From the NCBI GenBank assembly GCA_030141605.1, contig JAQGDQ010000404.1, positions 146,952-210,951 of the forward strand: a DNA stretch of 64,000 nt, written 5' to 3'. The notes under the pieces were generated by a model that saw nothing but the letters and a program-made list of their open reading frames with translations, was not told the origin of the DNA and searched no databases. Within the stretch, counting starts at the first letter, position 1, and every line of letters starts with the position of its first letter. Shown here piece after piece: positions 23,335 to 40,510 of the stretch. The stretch is from Tubiluchus corallicola. Lineage: Eukaryota; Priapulida; Priapulimorpha; Priapulimorphida; Tubiluchidae. The position numbers and the translations under genes are program-made.

Positions 23335-26318
23335 AGAGCCTTACGTTGTAAGTAATGAGCGCTTACGCTGAAACTAGTTCAAAAAGTTACACCAGTGTAA
23401 CAATATGAACCTCTATAACAATGATTGGAGCCTATTGTGACGTCAGTGGCACTTTGACTAAAAGAAGTAGGCCTAAAGGTTTTTCATCTGGCCTATATTG
23501 TATGCTATAGAACTAGTCAAGTAGCTTTGGTGAGCATTAACCATAGACTTGTGACACTAATTTATTTGCAGTTCCTATATTTCATTAGAAATCCATCCGT
23601 CAGGTCTTGACCATTTACACCTGAAGCTCACGAAATTCCTTCAGCCCCATAAATTAATGAGTTAAAAACTCCCACCAAAAAAACTTTGCTCATTTTATTG
23701 ATAATACCAATGCATTTCACGTTTGCGGCCTACAATATCTTACAAAAGCAATCGAAAGTGGCTGGTCTGGTGTCAGCTCTTAACAGCAGCGGCAGGGCGT
23801 TTGAATGTTGTTCACAGAACACCGATGTTGGTCCTCACCTTGGTTTTTAAAATAATAAAAATATTCAGCCTGCATTTCTGGGCTGGGGTTCATATGACAC
23901 CATTCATATGACGACAAATCTGAGGTAAAAATGCACTTTATTACTTAAAAACAACAAAACATCAAATCCAAATATCAACACAAATCGAAAAGGAAAGCAT
24001 CACTAACCACGATAATTTGAGATATCTCACCATTGAAGAAGCAATATATTGTAATATTATACCTACAGTTGTTGCAAGTGAAGTCATATCCCAACAGTTG
24101 TTTGCAAGTGAAGTCATATCCCAAGTTAAAGTCTTATTCCAAACAGTTATAAAAGCTTTATTTTGAATTTCCATTTAACTAGCTTTCACTACTAATACAC
24201 GTAACATGTAATTTAAGGACTTTAGTAAAAAAGGAGTTTTCACGAGCACAAAAGAGAACTATTCATTTCTTTAAATGTTGCAAAGTTCAGCAATTAGAAA
24301 GAGCAATTAAAATTAATTGCTTCTCATAAAAAGATTTCATTTGTTTACACAGTGAGCACAACACCTGTTTACAAATGATTGCTGACCATTGATAAGATAT
24401 ACCGCTTCATAACTTTATATATAAATAAATAAAATAAATACCCCAAATCGATAAATAAAATGTTTTTGTCATATTAGTCATTACGTTTCTCATTACGTTA
24501 GTCAAATGTAAGGCGACATTAATAAATAAAAGCATGTGTAAGGTTTCTAAAATATTTACAGCGAACACGCTCAAAATGTTTTTAGTCAAATCAGTTAAAT
24601 TTATCCGCATATACGCCCTGAGTTACGAAAAAACGTTTTTCAACAAAAAACTGAGAAAACTTCCCAAATCATAATTTAATATGATTATTATAATAATGAA
24701 CATTATGAATAATATGAACATTATAATATGAAATTACTTAAAGCACAAGAAAACCCTCCACTTACATAAAGCTTAAAAAATTGTCTTGAAATTTTATATC
24801 AGTTGCTGTCTTTTTGCATATTAGATTTGCGTCAGCAATATCGCTGTATAAAACATGTACATTTAGATTCCCGCAATGACCGTTAAACGCAGCCATTTTG
24901 ATGATATGTCATTTTAAACAAGTTTAGATAACATGGTGTAAAGTTTGAAAAAATAATCAGAACATTCGTGGTGGACACGCTACTAAGTAAAATTTAAAAC
25001 TACTGTATCTTGTAAATAAGATTAAATATACGTTTTTGGTAAGTGAGTGGTGCACCCTTGGTGAAGGCATTTTAAATAATTAATAATTTTTTTCTAGTTA
25101 CACAAGTCCTTCAAGCAGGTTAGCAAAATGCTAAGTAATATAATTTACATGCAATGTTTTTTAGGACATAGTTTAACATTTACCTTTCTTCCCCTGGTTT
25201 ACGTTGTGCACACATGATGCAATGTAGTGGCACAGTCGGAAGTTTAAAATGAAAATAAACAAAAAATCCCTTTAACACGAGTATGATATACGCATAAAAT
25301 TGCTATAAAGTAATATAATTTTTTAAGGCAATTTTTTTTAAACTTACTTCATATATCCATTTTCTTGTCCTTCAAACCAGTTTTACGAATTTAACAACAG
25401 CAAGATGAGAGATGAAGTAAAATGAGAAATAATTTGGCCTAATTTCAATATTTACGAGCACAAATTTGTTTTCTTGAGCTTTATGAACAGCGCAAAAAAA
25501 TTCAGTAAAAATAAAAAATACATAATGACAAAGGAATAAAAGAAAATTTTAAATATATATATAAAACTAATTTCAAGTTATCAACATCACAAAACAACCT
25601 GTGGTGACTTGTTTACGATGAGCTTTATCAATCAAATATGAATACTAACTCCAGTAGTATTGCCACAACAACCAGCATAAATTAACAACAATAACAGGTC
25701 ATATGGAAAAACACTTTTGCTTAACATAACTGCTGTACTTTTGAGGTTATGCAATTGGCGAGCACAAAGTCTTAAGATGTGTATTTAGAATACCTTCAAC
25801 TTGTAATTTAAAAGCTTAATGCATAATTCGTTATTTTATCCAAGTAAGTACAGGTAGTCGTCGAAATATGATCACAATCGAGTCCGGCTGATTGGTTGTA
25901 AGAGGAATTAGATGCAAGTCGGACACGTATATTCAAGTGGTGTGCCCCTACATCCAACACATCGCGTTTGCGCAGTATGGCAGCATCTTGATGAATTTAT
26001 CGAAACAGACAGCGACTTAAAGTTTACTTGTTTAAAAATACATGGAAATATGAGTTATAGTTAGTTTTGTATAATTAATTAATTAAGTTATTTGAGGTCG
26101 GGTTTTGAAGTCGAATACTGCTAAGTCACATAGCTTGCAAGTTGACGGCTACCTGTACACGCATTTTGCATAAATATGGCACATTAAATGCACAGCAGAT
26201 AAACTCAAATGTCTAGGTTAACTATGTTCGTGCATACACCAGAAGGCTCACATCAATGATAAGTTCTCTGTGCATCAGTGCCAACAAAAGTTCTTAAGGC
26301 ACTGATTTAACTCTTGTG
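23335..26318. other. Intergenic, no gene recognised
   Basis: Holds a two-copy 29-30-bp tandem duplication (GCAAGTGAAGTCATATCCCA, 24066-24122) and, at about 25215-25375, the second copy of the dispersed repeat seen at 385-555. Short frames only. A CpG-bearing patch (GCGTTTGCGCAGTATGGCAG) lies near 25965-25985. Confidence 0.4.
25215..25375 (+). repeat. Dispersed repeat, second copy (first at about 385-555)
   Basis: Shared blocks in the same order are CAGTCGGAA / AGTCGGAA, CCTTTAACACGAGTATGATATACGC / TTTAACGTGCGTACGATATACGC, TAATATAATTTTTTAAG, CTTACTTCATAT / CCTACTTCATAG and TTTTCTTGTCCTT. No coding sequence or terminal repeats are evident. Confidence 0.6.
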
Positions 26319-27360
<1,042 letters not shown>

Positions 27361-30145
27361 CCTTAAAATAATAGTACAAATTTAAATACAAAAAAGTCCA
27401 TACATATTAAATTGTATTATGATGAAAGGGTATTAATGCTTCCTCAATACTTTTTTAATTGTGTTAAAAAGTCAAAAAACTATAGATAATCATGCTAACC
27501 AGTAACAACTTTTGCATTCCAAACAGCCATACAAACAAAAATATTTTTTAGGAAAAAAATGGAAGCCTAATTAACCTTAATGGGATCTATGTGCACAATT
27601 CCAAACAGATGAAAGTTTCAATCATATCAAAAATGTATTTTTTTAATTTAATAAAAGGGAATTATATAATTGTTATTTTCCTGAGGGAGCAGCCATTTTT
27701 GTTTGCAGCATTCACACACGTTTTCAGCCTTTCATTATTCAACTGCTGCTGCCTAGCTGTGACATGTGTCAGGTTAGCAGTTGACGGGACCTGCTTTTTT
27801 AGCAAAAAGAATGGGCAGAGCATGCGCCTAAGTATCAAATATTTCGATTGAGAAAACTGGTACAATGAAAACGTCTGTAGAATTTAAAAATTGCGTTTAT
27901 TAGGTTGGATTCAATAACCATAGTGGGCTTATTTCTAAAAAAAACTATAGTAATGCATATTATTCTATTTAAAAAATTTACTTTTTTACTGAATATCTGA
28001 TCACTAACAGGATGTATAATGTATAGATTCAATTTGATATGTGTAGTATTTAATGCTAACTGCAACTCTATAATATATTATTCCACCCTAACTTATATAA
28101 CTATTTTGTTCAATTGGTTTTTTTATTCTGTCCTGTACTGCTATTTTTTTGATGTCCACTAGTCTATATACTATTATTCCGCCTAACCAGTTACTTGGAA
28201 TGCAACAGTAGTAACACTCATTGTACAAGGTAACTCACACATGTTGCGCGAATTAAAATATATTCAGTGAATAAATTCTTGATGGACAGGGATGCACCTT
28301 ATGTGTGACAGAAACCAGTCCACTGTGCAGTGCCAGCTGTTCTAATGTAAAGTACTTCTGTTTGAATAGAATGTTGTTTATATACTTAAAAGTAAATCTT
28401 AGAACATTCTTCAGTTACTGTCATACATCTCTAATTGTACTTAAGAAGTATTAGCCTTACAGCCAGCAGAACTAGACCTAATATGAGAAATGAACTAGTA
28501 AACAAGTACAAAATGTATTTGTATATAAGTATATAACAAATTTGTGGAACAAAAAACTTTTCAATTTAACTCCCATGCAGATTTTTACAAATAGTCCACA
28601 CTTGGGTTTAAAGTGTTAATTTATTGAAGTTGTTCACTTTAGCTATAGTTCTAGGTGTACTGTCTTGTTTTGCATGAACACTGGATTCTGCCATTAACCT
28701 ATTTTTACATTATGCAAAACCATTCTAAGTTTTTCAAGACTACTTGGGAGAGATGATCCATATCTAGGAGACGTTTTTTTACTTATGGTGCAAATATATT
28801 AGCAGAGGAATCAGATCAAGGCACAGCAGCAAAACACTCAGGTGGGATAGATAGAAGCAGCATCTGATAAATTTATACAAATAAAGCACTATTTTAACTT
28901 TGGGTACTACAAGTGACCAGGCATGATGGAAAACGATTCTACACACATGCGGAATACAGTGAGTACAAAAGTGGTCTAAGGTGCGCTATAGATACAAAAA
29001 TCAAAACTAATACTACTGTGTCAACGCAGAGAGTAAATAAAGAGGACAAGTTAATGTTATAGAACTTAGGTTATTCATCTCAGAGTATAATTTAGTGCTA
29101 TTGGCCACTTCACTCACTGCACTAACTGTTAAGTGCATTATATTTGGATTATGCAAATATAGTCCACGACGAGTAAGTGCACTACCTCCGATCTCTGATT
29201 GCTAGCGGACGATTCTAATCCTTTCTACGCTAAATACAATCATACCAACCCCACCTGCAGCGGACTGATAAAACCCATTCGCTGCTTTAGAAAAACTATG
29301 TTGCTGGTGTGTAACTGCACACACAGCTTTGTATTTCAACGCTTTAATAATTGATACACGATTTTACCTTCATTGATTACAATAAAACACAGAAGCACTG
29401 AAATATCTGTTCAATCATTGCAGTCACAACGATTTTGTCGCCATGCTGGCACAACCACTATGGTGCTGCCACCTAGTAGTAGTAGTAGTACTGGTAAAAA
29501 TTCTTTATTTTCCTTTGAGCCTGCCCTTTGTAAATAAATAGTAAATATGAGGAAACAGTATTAGTTTATAGTAAAAAGCTAATATCGACGTCTTTATTAA
29601 ACAAAATTGTTTATTGTAACCTTATGATCTTAGATTAACAACTTTATTAGCAAGATTTAATTTAAAATTTTAATAAAGGCATGTAGGCATAGATAACTCA
29701 CAATAATTATTATAAAAAATAATAACAGTGATGCAAAAATATGGGTCTATAGATAAAATTTAATTATTAAGTAATACAGAATTTGTATTCCAACCTTGTT
29801 TGAAATGTGAGGTTCATCTGCAACAGTCAAACTAGTGCGTTATTCAGTTATTTTATGGGAAATGCATTATTACTGAGCCCGGTACAACGATAAAATTTCT
29901 CGTAACTGCATAATTAAAATTCTCTTAATAATAAATTCTCCATTTTCTATTCTGTATAGGAAGACAGGAAATGTGAAAAAGTTTCAATTCTTAACCTTTG
30001 TACTATAGATACAATACAAAAAGATACGGCTACATGTGCAGCTACAGATACAGATACAGAATTTTGAAAAGAATCACTCTAGCGATGTGAGCGATCTAAC
30101 ATTGGAAAAGCTAAATTTGGTTAGTCAGCTACATATGGGGTGAAC
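27361..30145. other. Spacer between divergent MORN4 and alpha-tubulin
   Basis: Should contain the MORN4 promoter and any 5'UTR exon, but neither could be fixed. An AGT triplet run lies at about 29476-29491 next to a CpG-bearing patch (GTCGCCATGCTGGC near 29438) that may mark a promoter. No other gene was recognised. Confidence 0.4.
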
Positions 30146-30290
30146 TTTGAAGTTTGGACTGAATATGGTGGCCTAGTAGTCTGGCTTGTACGGAGAAGGT
30201 TCCAAGTTCTGATCCAGACTGTATTCCATTTTTTTCACAGTTCTTATCATCAAAGTTTGCTATCAAAATTTAATTATTTTTGGGCTTGTA
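30146..30290 (+). mobile_element. tRNA-derived SINE, copy 1
   Basis: Shares AAGTTTGGACTG, a tRNA-like head (GTGGCCTAGTAGTCTGGCTTGTAC ... GGTTCCAAGTTCTGATCC, resembling A and B boxes of a pol III promoter) and the body AAGTTTGCTATCAAAATTTA plus GGGCTTGTA with the copy at 39001-39142. The head is too decayed to be a functional tRNA. Confidence 0.65.
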
Positions 30291-30514
30291 GGCCTATTAT
30301 ATGGAATTTAATTGACTCTGAGGTCACTTAATTCTGTTTTGTTAATACAGGAATTGTTGCCATGGTGCATGTATTTTCAGATGCGCAAAATATTTTTAAT
30401 TCGATAATTAACAACTTAATCTGGTTGAAAGGCAACAACTAAAACGTTCTAGATTTTCTTTACTCTGATGCTTACATTTAATAAAGGCATGGGCTTGGTC
30501 TGTTTCAGTTTTCC

Positions 30515-30528
30515 GGACTGCGCAGTCC
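30515..30528. promoter_or_regulatory. 14-bp palindrome upstream of the tubulin TATA box
   Basis: GGACTGCGCAGTCC is a perfect palindrome containing TGCGCA, the core of NRF1-like sites. It lies about 28 bp before the TATA-like box. A regulatory role is inferred from position only. Confidence 0.3.
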
Positions 30529-30555
30529 TAATGTAAGGCGAATTTATTACACTCC

Positions 30556-30564
30556 TATATAAAG
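30556..30564 (+). promoter_or_regulatory. TATA box, probable alpha-tubulin promoter
   Basis: TATATAAAG in a locally GC-richer setting, about 400 bp before the ATG-only first coding exon. Transcription would start near 30585. A long 5'UTR with small upstream frames would follow, so a second, closer promoter or a 5'UTR intron is possible (TTTTACAG lies at about 30937-30944). Confidence 0.45.
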
Positions 30565-30967
30565 CTCGTAAAGAACTCAGGAACTTTCGGGCCAGGGAAA
30601 ATGATTAAATGTCCACCTAGGTTCTCAAAAATAGGCATAACTTTGAGACATACTTATTGTCTAGGCATAGCAAACATAAGAGTGAGAAAAGGAATGAGAA
30701 ACGCTTTAAGGAGCGTCCATTATCTTACCTTCCTGGAAGTTTTATATCTAGACCGCCACATAGATTTGGGAAAAATCCAGTAGTCACGTGGCAGGCTACG
30801 TCTCATCCCGAAATAAACCGTTTGAGAAATGTGATATGGGAGTAGAAGAATTTGAGTTCAACATCCGCCTTTCCCTGACTTGTACAGAACCGTTACGCTG
30901 TCTCTCTTCAGCATAGCTTTTTTATTTTTGTGCTTATTTTACAGTTTCTGAACGATTTTTTTCCAAA

Positions 30968-35767
<4,800 letters not shown>

Positions 35768-37780
35768 AAAGTTTATCAATGAAAACTCTTTTGTTGTGAA
35801 ATAGTTTAACCTATCCTTTAAGTCTGATGCATACCAATGGGATCTTAACTACTACAGATATTTTCGGAATCAGCTTTTTTGATAATTCAGTTGACGCTGT
35901 CAGTAGTATTTTTCTTGAACACTTTCGATTGTCTTGCTACCTTCAGTGTCTAATTCTCAAACCCATAACATATAAAAAAGTACAAGCAAACAGAAGCTAC
36001 TCAAAGAACCGGAAGCAGGAAATTTTAGTGGGAAATTGCACTTGACTAGCTCTGCATTTTTGACACCAATAAACGGGCTGGAAATTACTGGGCTGATAAC
36101 TATAACGAAAACAGAAAATATGTGATGTGAAATGAACAAATTTGTATCAGTCATTCCTGACGAATATTTCTGATCACGTGATGATGAGGTGTCGAAAATA
36201 TTAAGACGAAAAATGCAAATTGGCTATTAAGTTTTCCAAATTAATATCAGTACTACGACGATTTAATCAGCTACTGTGCAAAATCAAAATTCTACTACAC
36301 TTGCACACTAGAATTTATTAAAGCATATTAACATGTATGTAAAGTGATTTTGATGGTGTATATTTCAAAATTTATGAGACATACCCAACATTTTCATATA
36401 CATTATACATAATTTGATACATCTAGATACAGAGTCATCGTAACTTTGTCTCCGTGTCAACAACAATTGCATTGTGATTAAATTTTAATAAACACGTCAT
36501 AAAATTACCTATATGGCTTATTGACTGCTCTGCATTCTGTTTGTGTTTAATTCGCAACGGCGGATGCCCTTTTTATAGAAAAGTGCAAGGCATGAATGTT
36601 CCCGCTCAACACGCTTTCAACCCGAATAATCTAAAATGTTTTCAGACTTCCATGTGAAGTAATTTGAAACCATTTTCAACACCTTTTGCACCAAAATCTT
36701 CTGAGTGGCGTTACGCCATTGCAACGGTCAATAATCTACATGCATACTGCATAACGCACCTTCTGTTTGTTTTAAAACGCGGTTTGGCCTGTCACCGTTT
36801 GAAAAAACGTTTTGCTCACAACGTTTGAAACCATTTTGCCACGTGAAAAGGAATATGAATTTTTTGTAATTATACCAAAGTTAGTTCTTAGAATGGCAAA
36901 AGGAAAGAATAAACACGCATGAAATGGCAATGAACAATAAATAATAAACAAAGATGTAACGAACAAAAGTTACCTTGATTAACTTGTTTATACCTGTTAC
37001 AAATCGTCCTACAATGAAAAAAGACGTTCTAATTATTTTTGTCACAAATTTATTCGAAGTTTACAACAATGTTCAATTATAGGCCAGCTTACTGAAAAGA
37101 CAAAAAAAAAATAAAAACTAACAAAATAACTAGTGCGAAATGGGTAATAAAAAAATCGTTAAACGTCCCTTGAAAAAAGAAACATGTTAACAGAAACTAC
37201 CAAAAACGTTTCAACGTCTGTGATTTTAATTCTTTTTTGTACGAATAAATAATAAATTATGGCCGAATGACTAACCATTCTAGACGTTATGTTGCGTCAT
37301 CTTGTTTTCACGTAGATAAAACCGGCTCTCATTATATTTTACATAATTTTTTTATCAACGTGTAAATTTTATAATTATTACATGACCACTAACAAAAATG
37401 CACGTTTTGAAAAATTTTGATAATCGTCAAACTTATATAGCAAAATAGTTCTTAACTAGTTAATATGCTGATAACGTTTTCGTAACATGCAAAATATTCC
37501 AAAACTTAAGTTATGAGATTACTGATAAAAAGTAAGGCACAAAATAAAAGTCGCTTTTAACACGCACATCTATATTTGTTACAATTCTGCTTTCTTTGTA
37601 AGTATTTTACGACGATTTTCAAAACCATAATAACGTTTTAATCCATCGCAAGAAGACCTTTTCCAGCGCTTCACAGCAAAATGTCACATTTTGTATCTCA
37701 AAAGGGCTAAGATAAAACATAGTGTGCGTCGCCATTGGCGAAATAGATGGTTAAACGTTTTTCTTCGCCATTTTATGAAG
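35768..37780. other. 3' region of alpha-tubulin and spacer
   Basis: Contains the tubulin 3'UTR with AATAAA at 36068 and 36487, then AT-rich sequence up to the stop of the Ly6-like gene. No other gene was recognised. Confidence 0.5.
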
Positions 37781-40510
37781 TCACAGAACTAACAAAAGAA
37801 AAACGAAGAGGAGTGACGGTAGCATTTGAGATGCAGTATTGCATAATTCTTCCACGCAGTAGCAAGATCTGAGGGGTTGACCTGGAATAGGTTCTTCCAG
37901 TTCACAACCAATGTGTTGCGGTGGGATTGTCTCGCAGGTACGAGACATATAGGTGATACCTAAAAACAAAACAATTACATAAGACACCATTACTTGAGAA
38001 GCAAGGTGAGGTCATCTTGAGGTACTCAAGATAAAAAATGTTCCACACCATACATAAGCAGCTTTCAGTCCGCCAGCCAGTACTGTGCGTATAGCAGCGC
38101 ATGAACAAGAAAATCACTTCGAAAGTTCGCAATGCAATAGTTACTTTTGGTTGGTGCTAAGGGACTTGACTATTGGTGTAAGAGTTTTGGTTGTTTGGTT
38201 GCTCGAAATTGAATAGGTTCGAGAAGGGCTGCTGTTGCCATTTAAGCGCGCTAAAACACACGTCAGTTATGTTTCCTTATATAAAAATAGGAGTGACTGT
38301 TGATTTGACTGCAAAAACAGCGCTTTTTGCTTTCTTACATGGAGGACATCTTGGATATTGTCGAACATTACTTACATAGTAATGCGCAACGTAACAACTG
38401 TCTTCCATGACACGAAAAACATCCATGGGTGTAGTCACTTAATTAGGCATGTTTGATCAATATACTGTTTTTGTACAGATGCATGACGCTATATTGAAAT
38501 TCAACATGGTGCCGTAATGTGCATACATCCGGGTTGGCAATAAATCAAAAATTGATACAGTTACGTATGTTTTAACATGTCTATGCCAAATTTCATGCCT
38601 TTAACATAACAAATGCACGATTTTAGCTAAGCTGCTCACTACAAATGACAGTCACAATACAGGATCTCAGCCACTTGCAGAGAATTACATTAAGAATAGT
38701 GCCTATACATTGTTGTTAATTTAGTTGTTGCATAAGTGAAAAATTGACATTAAGCGGGTTTGCCTATTATTAGGTTTGATGGTTGTTTACAGAAAAGAAT
38801 TAGTCTAGCTTAATGTTGTGCTGACAAGAGACAAATCATCCGGCAAAAGAGCTTTTATTTGACAGAAAATAATTCGTTCTACTAGAATTGTGGATTAAGA
38901 CTATTAAATGCCGTCATACTTGCATAGGAACATAATTGGCTAAATGCTGATGATGACGACGTTGATAACAACAAGAATACAAGAATAGCCAGCTATAAGG
39001 AATGAAGTTTGGACTGCTTTGATCACAGGGGAGTACAGTTGCCTAGTGGTGTAAGGCGTCTGCTTTGTAAGCAGAAGATCCTTGGTTTAAATTTGCTGCC
39101 TTTCAAGTTTGTTATCAAAATTTAATTAATTGTGGACTTGTACAACCATCAGCTTGGGTTTTCGCAGCTTGACTAAGTTCAAATTTTAGGCAGTAGACTG
39201 TCTACAATTGGGGGTGGGATGGGGTGCTATTTTGGATGCTTCACCCTGGCGGATTGTACCTTCATCTTCTGATTCAAACCACTTCTTTCCACAAGCTTCA
39301 CAGCCGGGCAGCGAAACATCATCATTGTAGATATCAATGCAGTGGATGTTATTTTCAATTTCTTCTGTGCCGTCCTTCGGATATTTGCACAGATAGCAAG
39401 ACAGTTTATCCTTTGTCACTTGCTTGGACTCTTCAGAAGTAGTTGTAATTGACGTTATCGATGCCTGACACACAGCTGAAATGAAAAAAAGTACATGGCG
39501 ATGATAGTGACGTTTTTGCGACAACATCCTATTGCAGAGTGCAGCTGCATTTGGGTAACAGCAGGAGTTGAGGTTTCAGTACAAATCCTCAGTTATTTTT
39601 TATTTATTAACTTTCTTATTCACTCACATTCGCTCACTGATTCATTCATTAACGCTCACCCACTCGTCCCTTCACTGGCCCTCACCCGTTTATTTTTCAC
39701 TCACTCACACACACACTCTCTCTCTCTCTCTCTCTCTTACACACACACGCGCACACGCACGCACGCATGCACACACACACACACACTCATACATACGCAC
39801 TCACGCACCCACTCATACACGCACTCATACTTATTTTTTTAATTGTTCGTACGTTTATTTAATTGTCCAATCATTAACACAGTTCTTTAAACTTTCACTC
39901 GTTCACCACCTTAATAATTTAGTTTCACTTATCCGTTCATTGTTTTACATGTGCATTCGTTCGTTCGTTCGTTTGCTTGTTCGTTCGGTTCGCTCGCACG
40001 CCTCGTTCATTTGCTTTTTTATTCATTCTACTAGTGATCTCACCGATACATTCGTTCATTTATGAAGCGCTGGAGAGAGAGAAAGAAAAAGAAAGGCAGA
40101 GAGCAACAAAGGAAGAAGAAGAACGAGAGATAGATAACAGTTTTTAGGAACCTGCTCACATTTACCTGTCTTCATTTCGTCACATAAAAATCCAACAAAA
40201 TGCCCCTGGACCTGGAGAGCCACACATTACAAATTATAAAATCAATGTTAAGATACCAAAGTTTGTTTTTTCAAGAGTGAAAGCGCTCTCACAACATAAG
40301 CTATATAGACTTATAAGACCTAAACTAAAGTAAACAAAATTATCTACTATTGATCTCAATTCTGAAGATGAAAAATTTATTTTATACAGTGTTTGTAGCC
40401 CACACAACAATGATAACCTAATTAAACTTACCTAAATCAAGCAAAAGCAAAATTGTTGCTCCAGAAAATAGTGTAAGTATCGTTTGGACCTGCGTGAAAT
40501 CTTTGAACAT
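37781..40510 (-). CDS. Ly6/Quiver-like three-finger protein, GPI-anchored, three exons
   Basis: Exon 1 (40510-40432) encodes a signal peptide (MFKDFTQVQTILTLFSGATI then LLLLDL) and ends at GTAAGT. Exon 2 starts at 39475 after TTTTTTTCATTTCAG. Exon 3 (37959-37781) follows TTGTTTTTAG. All joins are phase 1. The mature chain has ten Cys: S-C-Y-L-C, H-C, P-G-C-E-A-C-G-K-K-W, S-R-T-C, I-G-C, S-C-Y-C and L-C-N, the last being the C-N signature of the LU domain. It ends in LPSLLFVFLLLVL, a GPI-anchor signal. Quiver/Sleepless-type proteins modulate ion channels and receptors at the cell surface; the target here is unknown. The end of exon 2 is uncertain: 39260 (before GTACAA, 157 residues) or 39245 (before GTGAAG, 162 residues); both keep frame and both donors are weak. 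Confidence 0.82.
39001..39142 (+). mobile_element. tRNA-Thr-derived SINE, copy 2
   Basis: The head reads like a tRNA: A box TTGCCTAGTGGTGTAAGGCG, a perfect 5-bp anticodon stem TCTGC/GCAGA around the loop TTTGTAA (anticodon TGT, Thr), and a B-box-like GGTTTAAATTT. The T arm no longer pairs well, so it is not a working tRNA. The body (AAGTTTGTTATCAAAATTTA, then GTGGACTTGTA) matches the copy at 30146-30290. It lies in the second intron of the Ly6-like gene. Confidence 0.7.
39600..40070. repeat. Degenerate CATT/CTCA tetramers with CT and CA runs
   Basis: Lies in intron 1 of the Ly6-like gene. The core at 39700-39790 is (CT)n then (CA)n with CG interruptions; CATT/CGTT tetramers flank it on both sides. 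The long Ser/His/Thr-rich frames here are artefacts. Confidence 0.9.

Noticed and set aside
24066-24122. CRISPR-like direct repeat
   Set aside because: Only two adjacent copies without spacers, in animal DNA; a simple tandem duplication.
30601-30845. Short frames downstream of the TATA box
   Set aside because: Probably upstream frames within the tubulin leader; no family similarity.
39038-39105. Functional tRNA-Thr gene
   Set aside because: The anticodon arm is good, but the T arm and acceptor stem do not pair and the copy shares a non-tRNA body with another locus, so it is a SINE.
39495-40065. Two long Ser/His/Thr-rich frames
   Set aside because: They translate CT, CA and CATT repeats within an intron of the Ly6-like gene.
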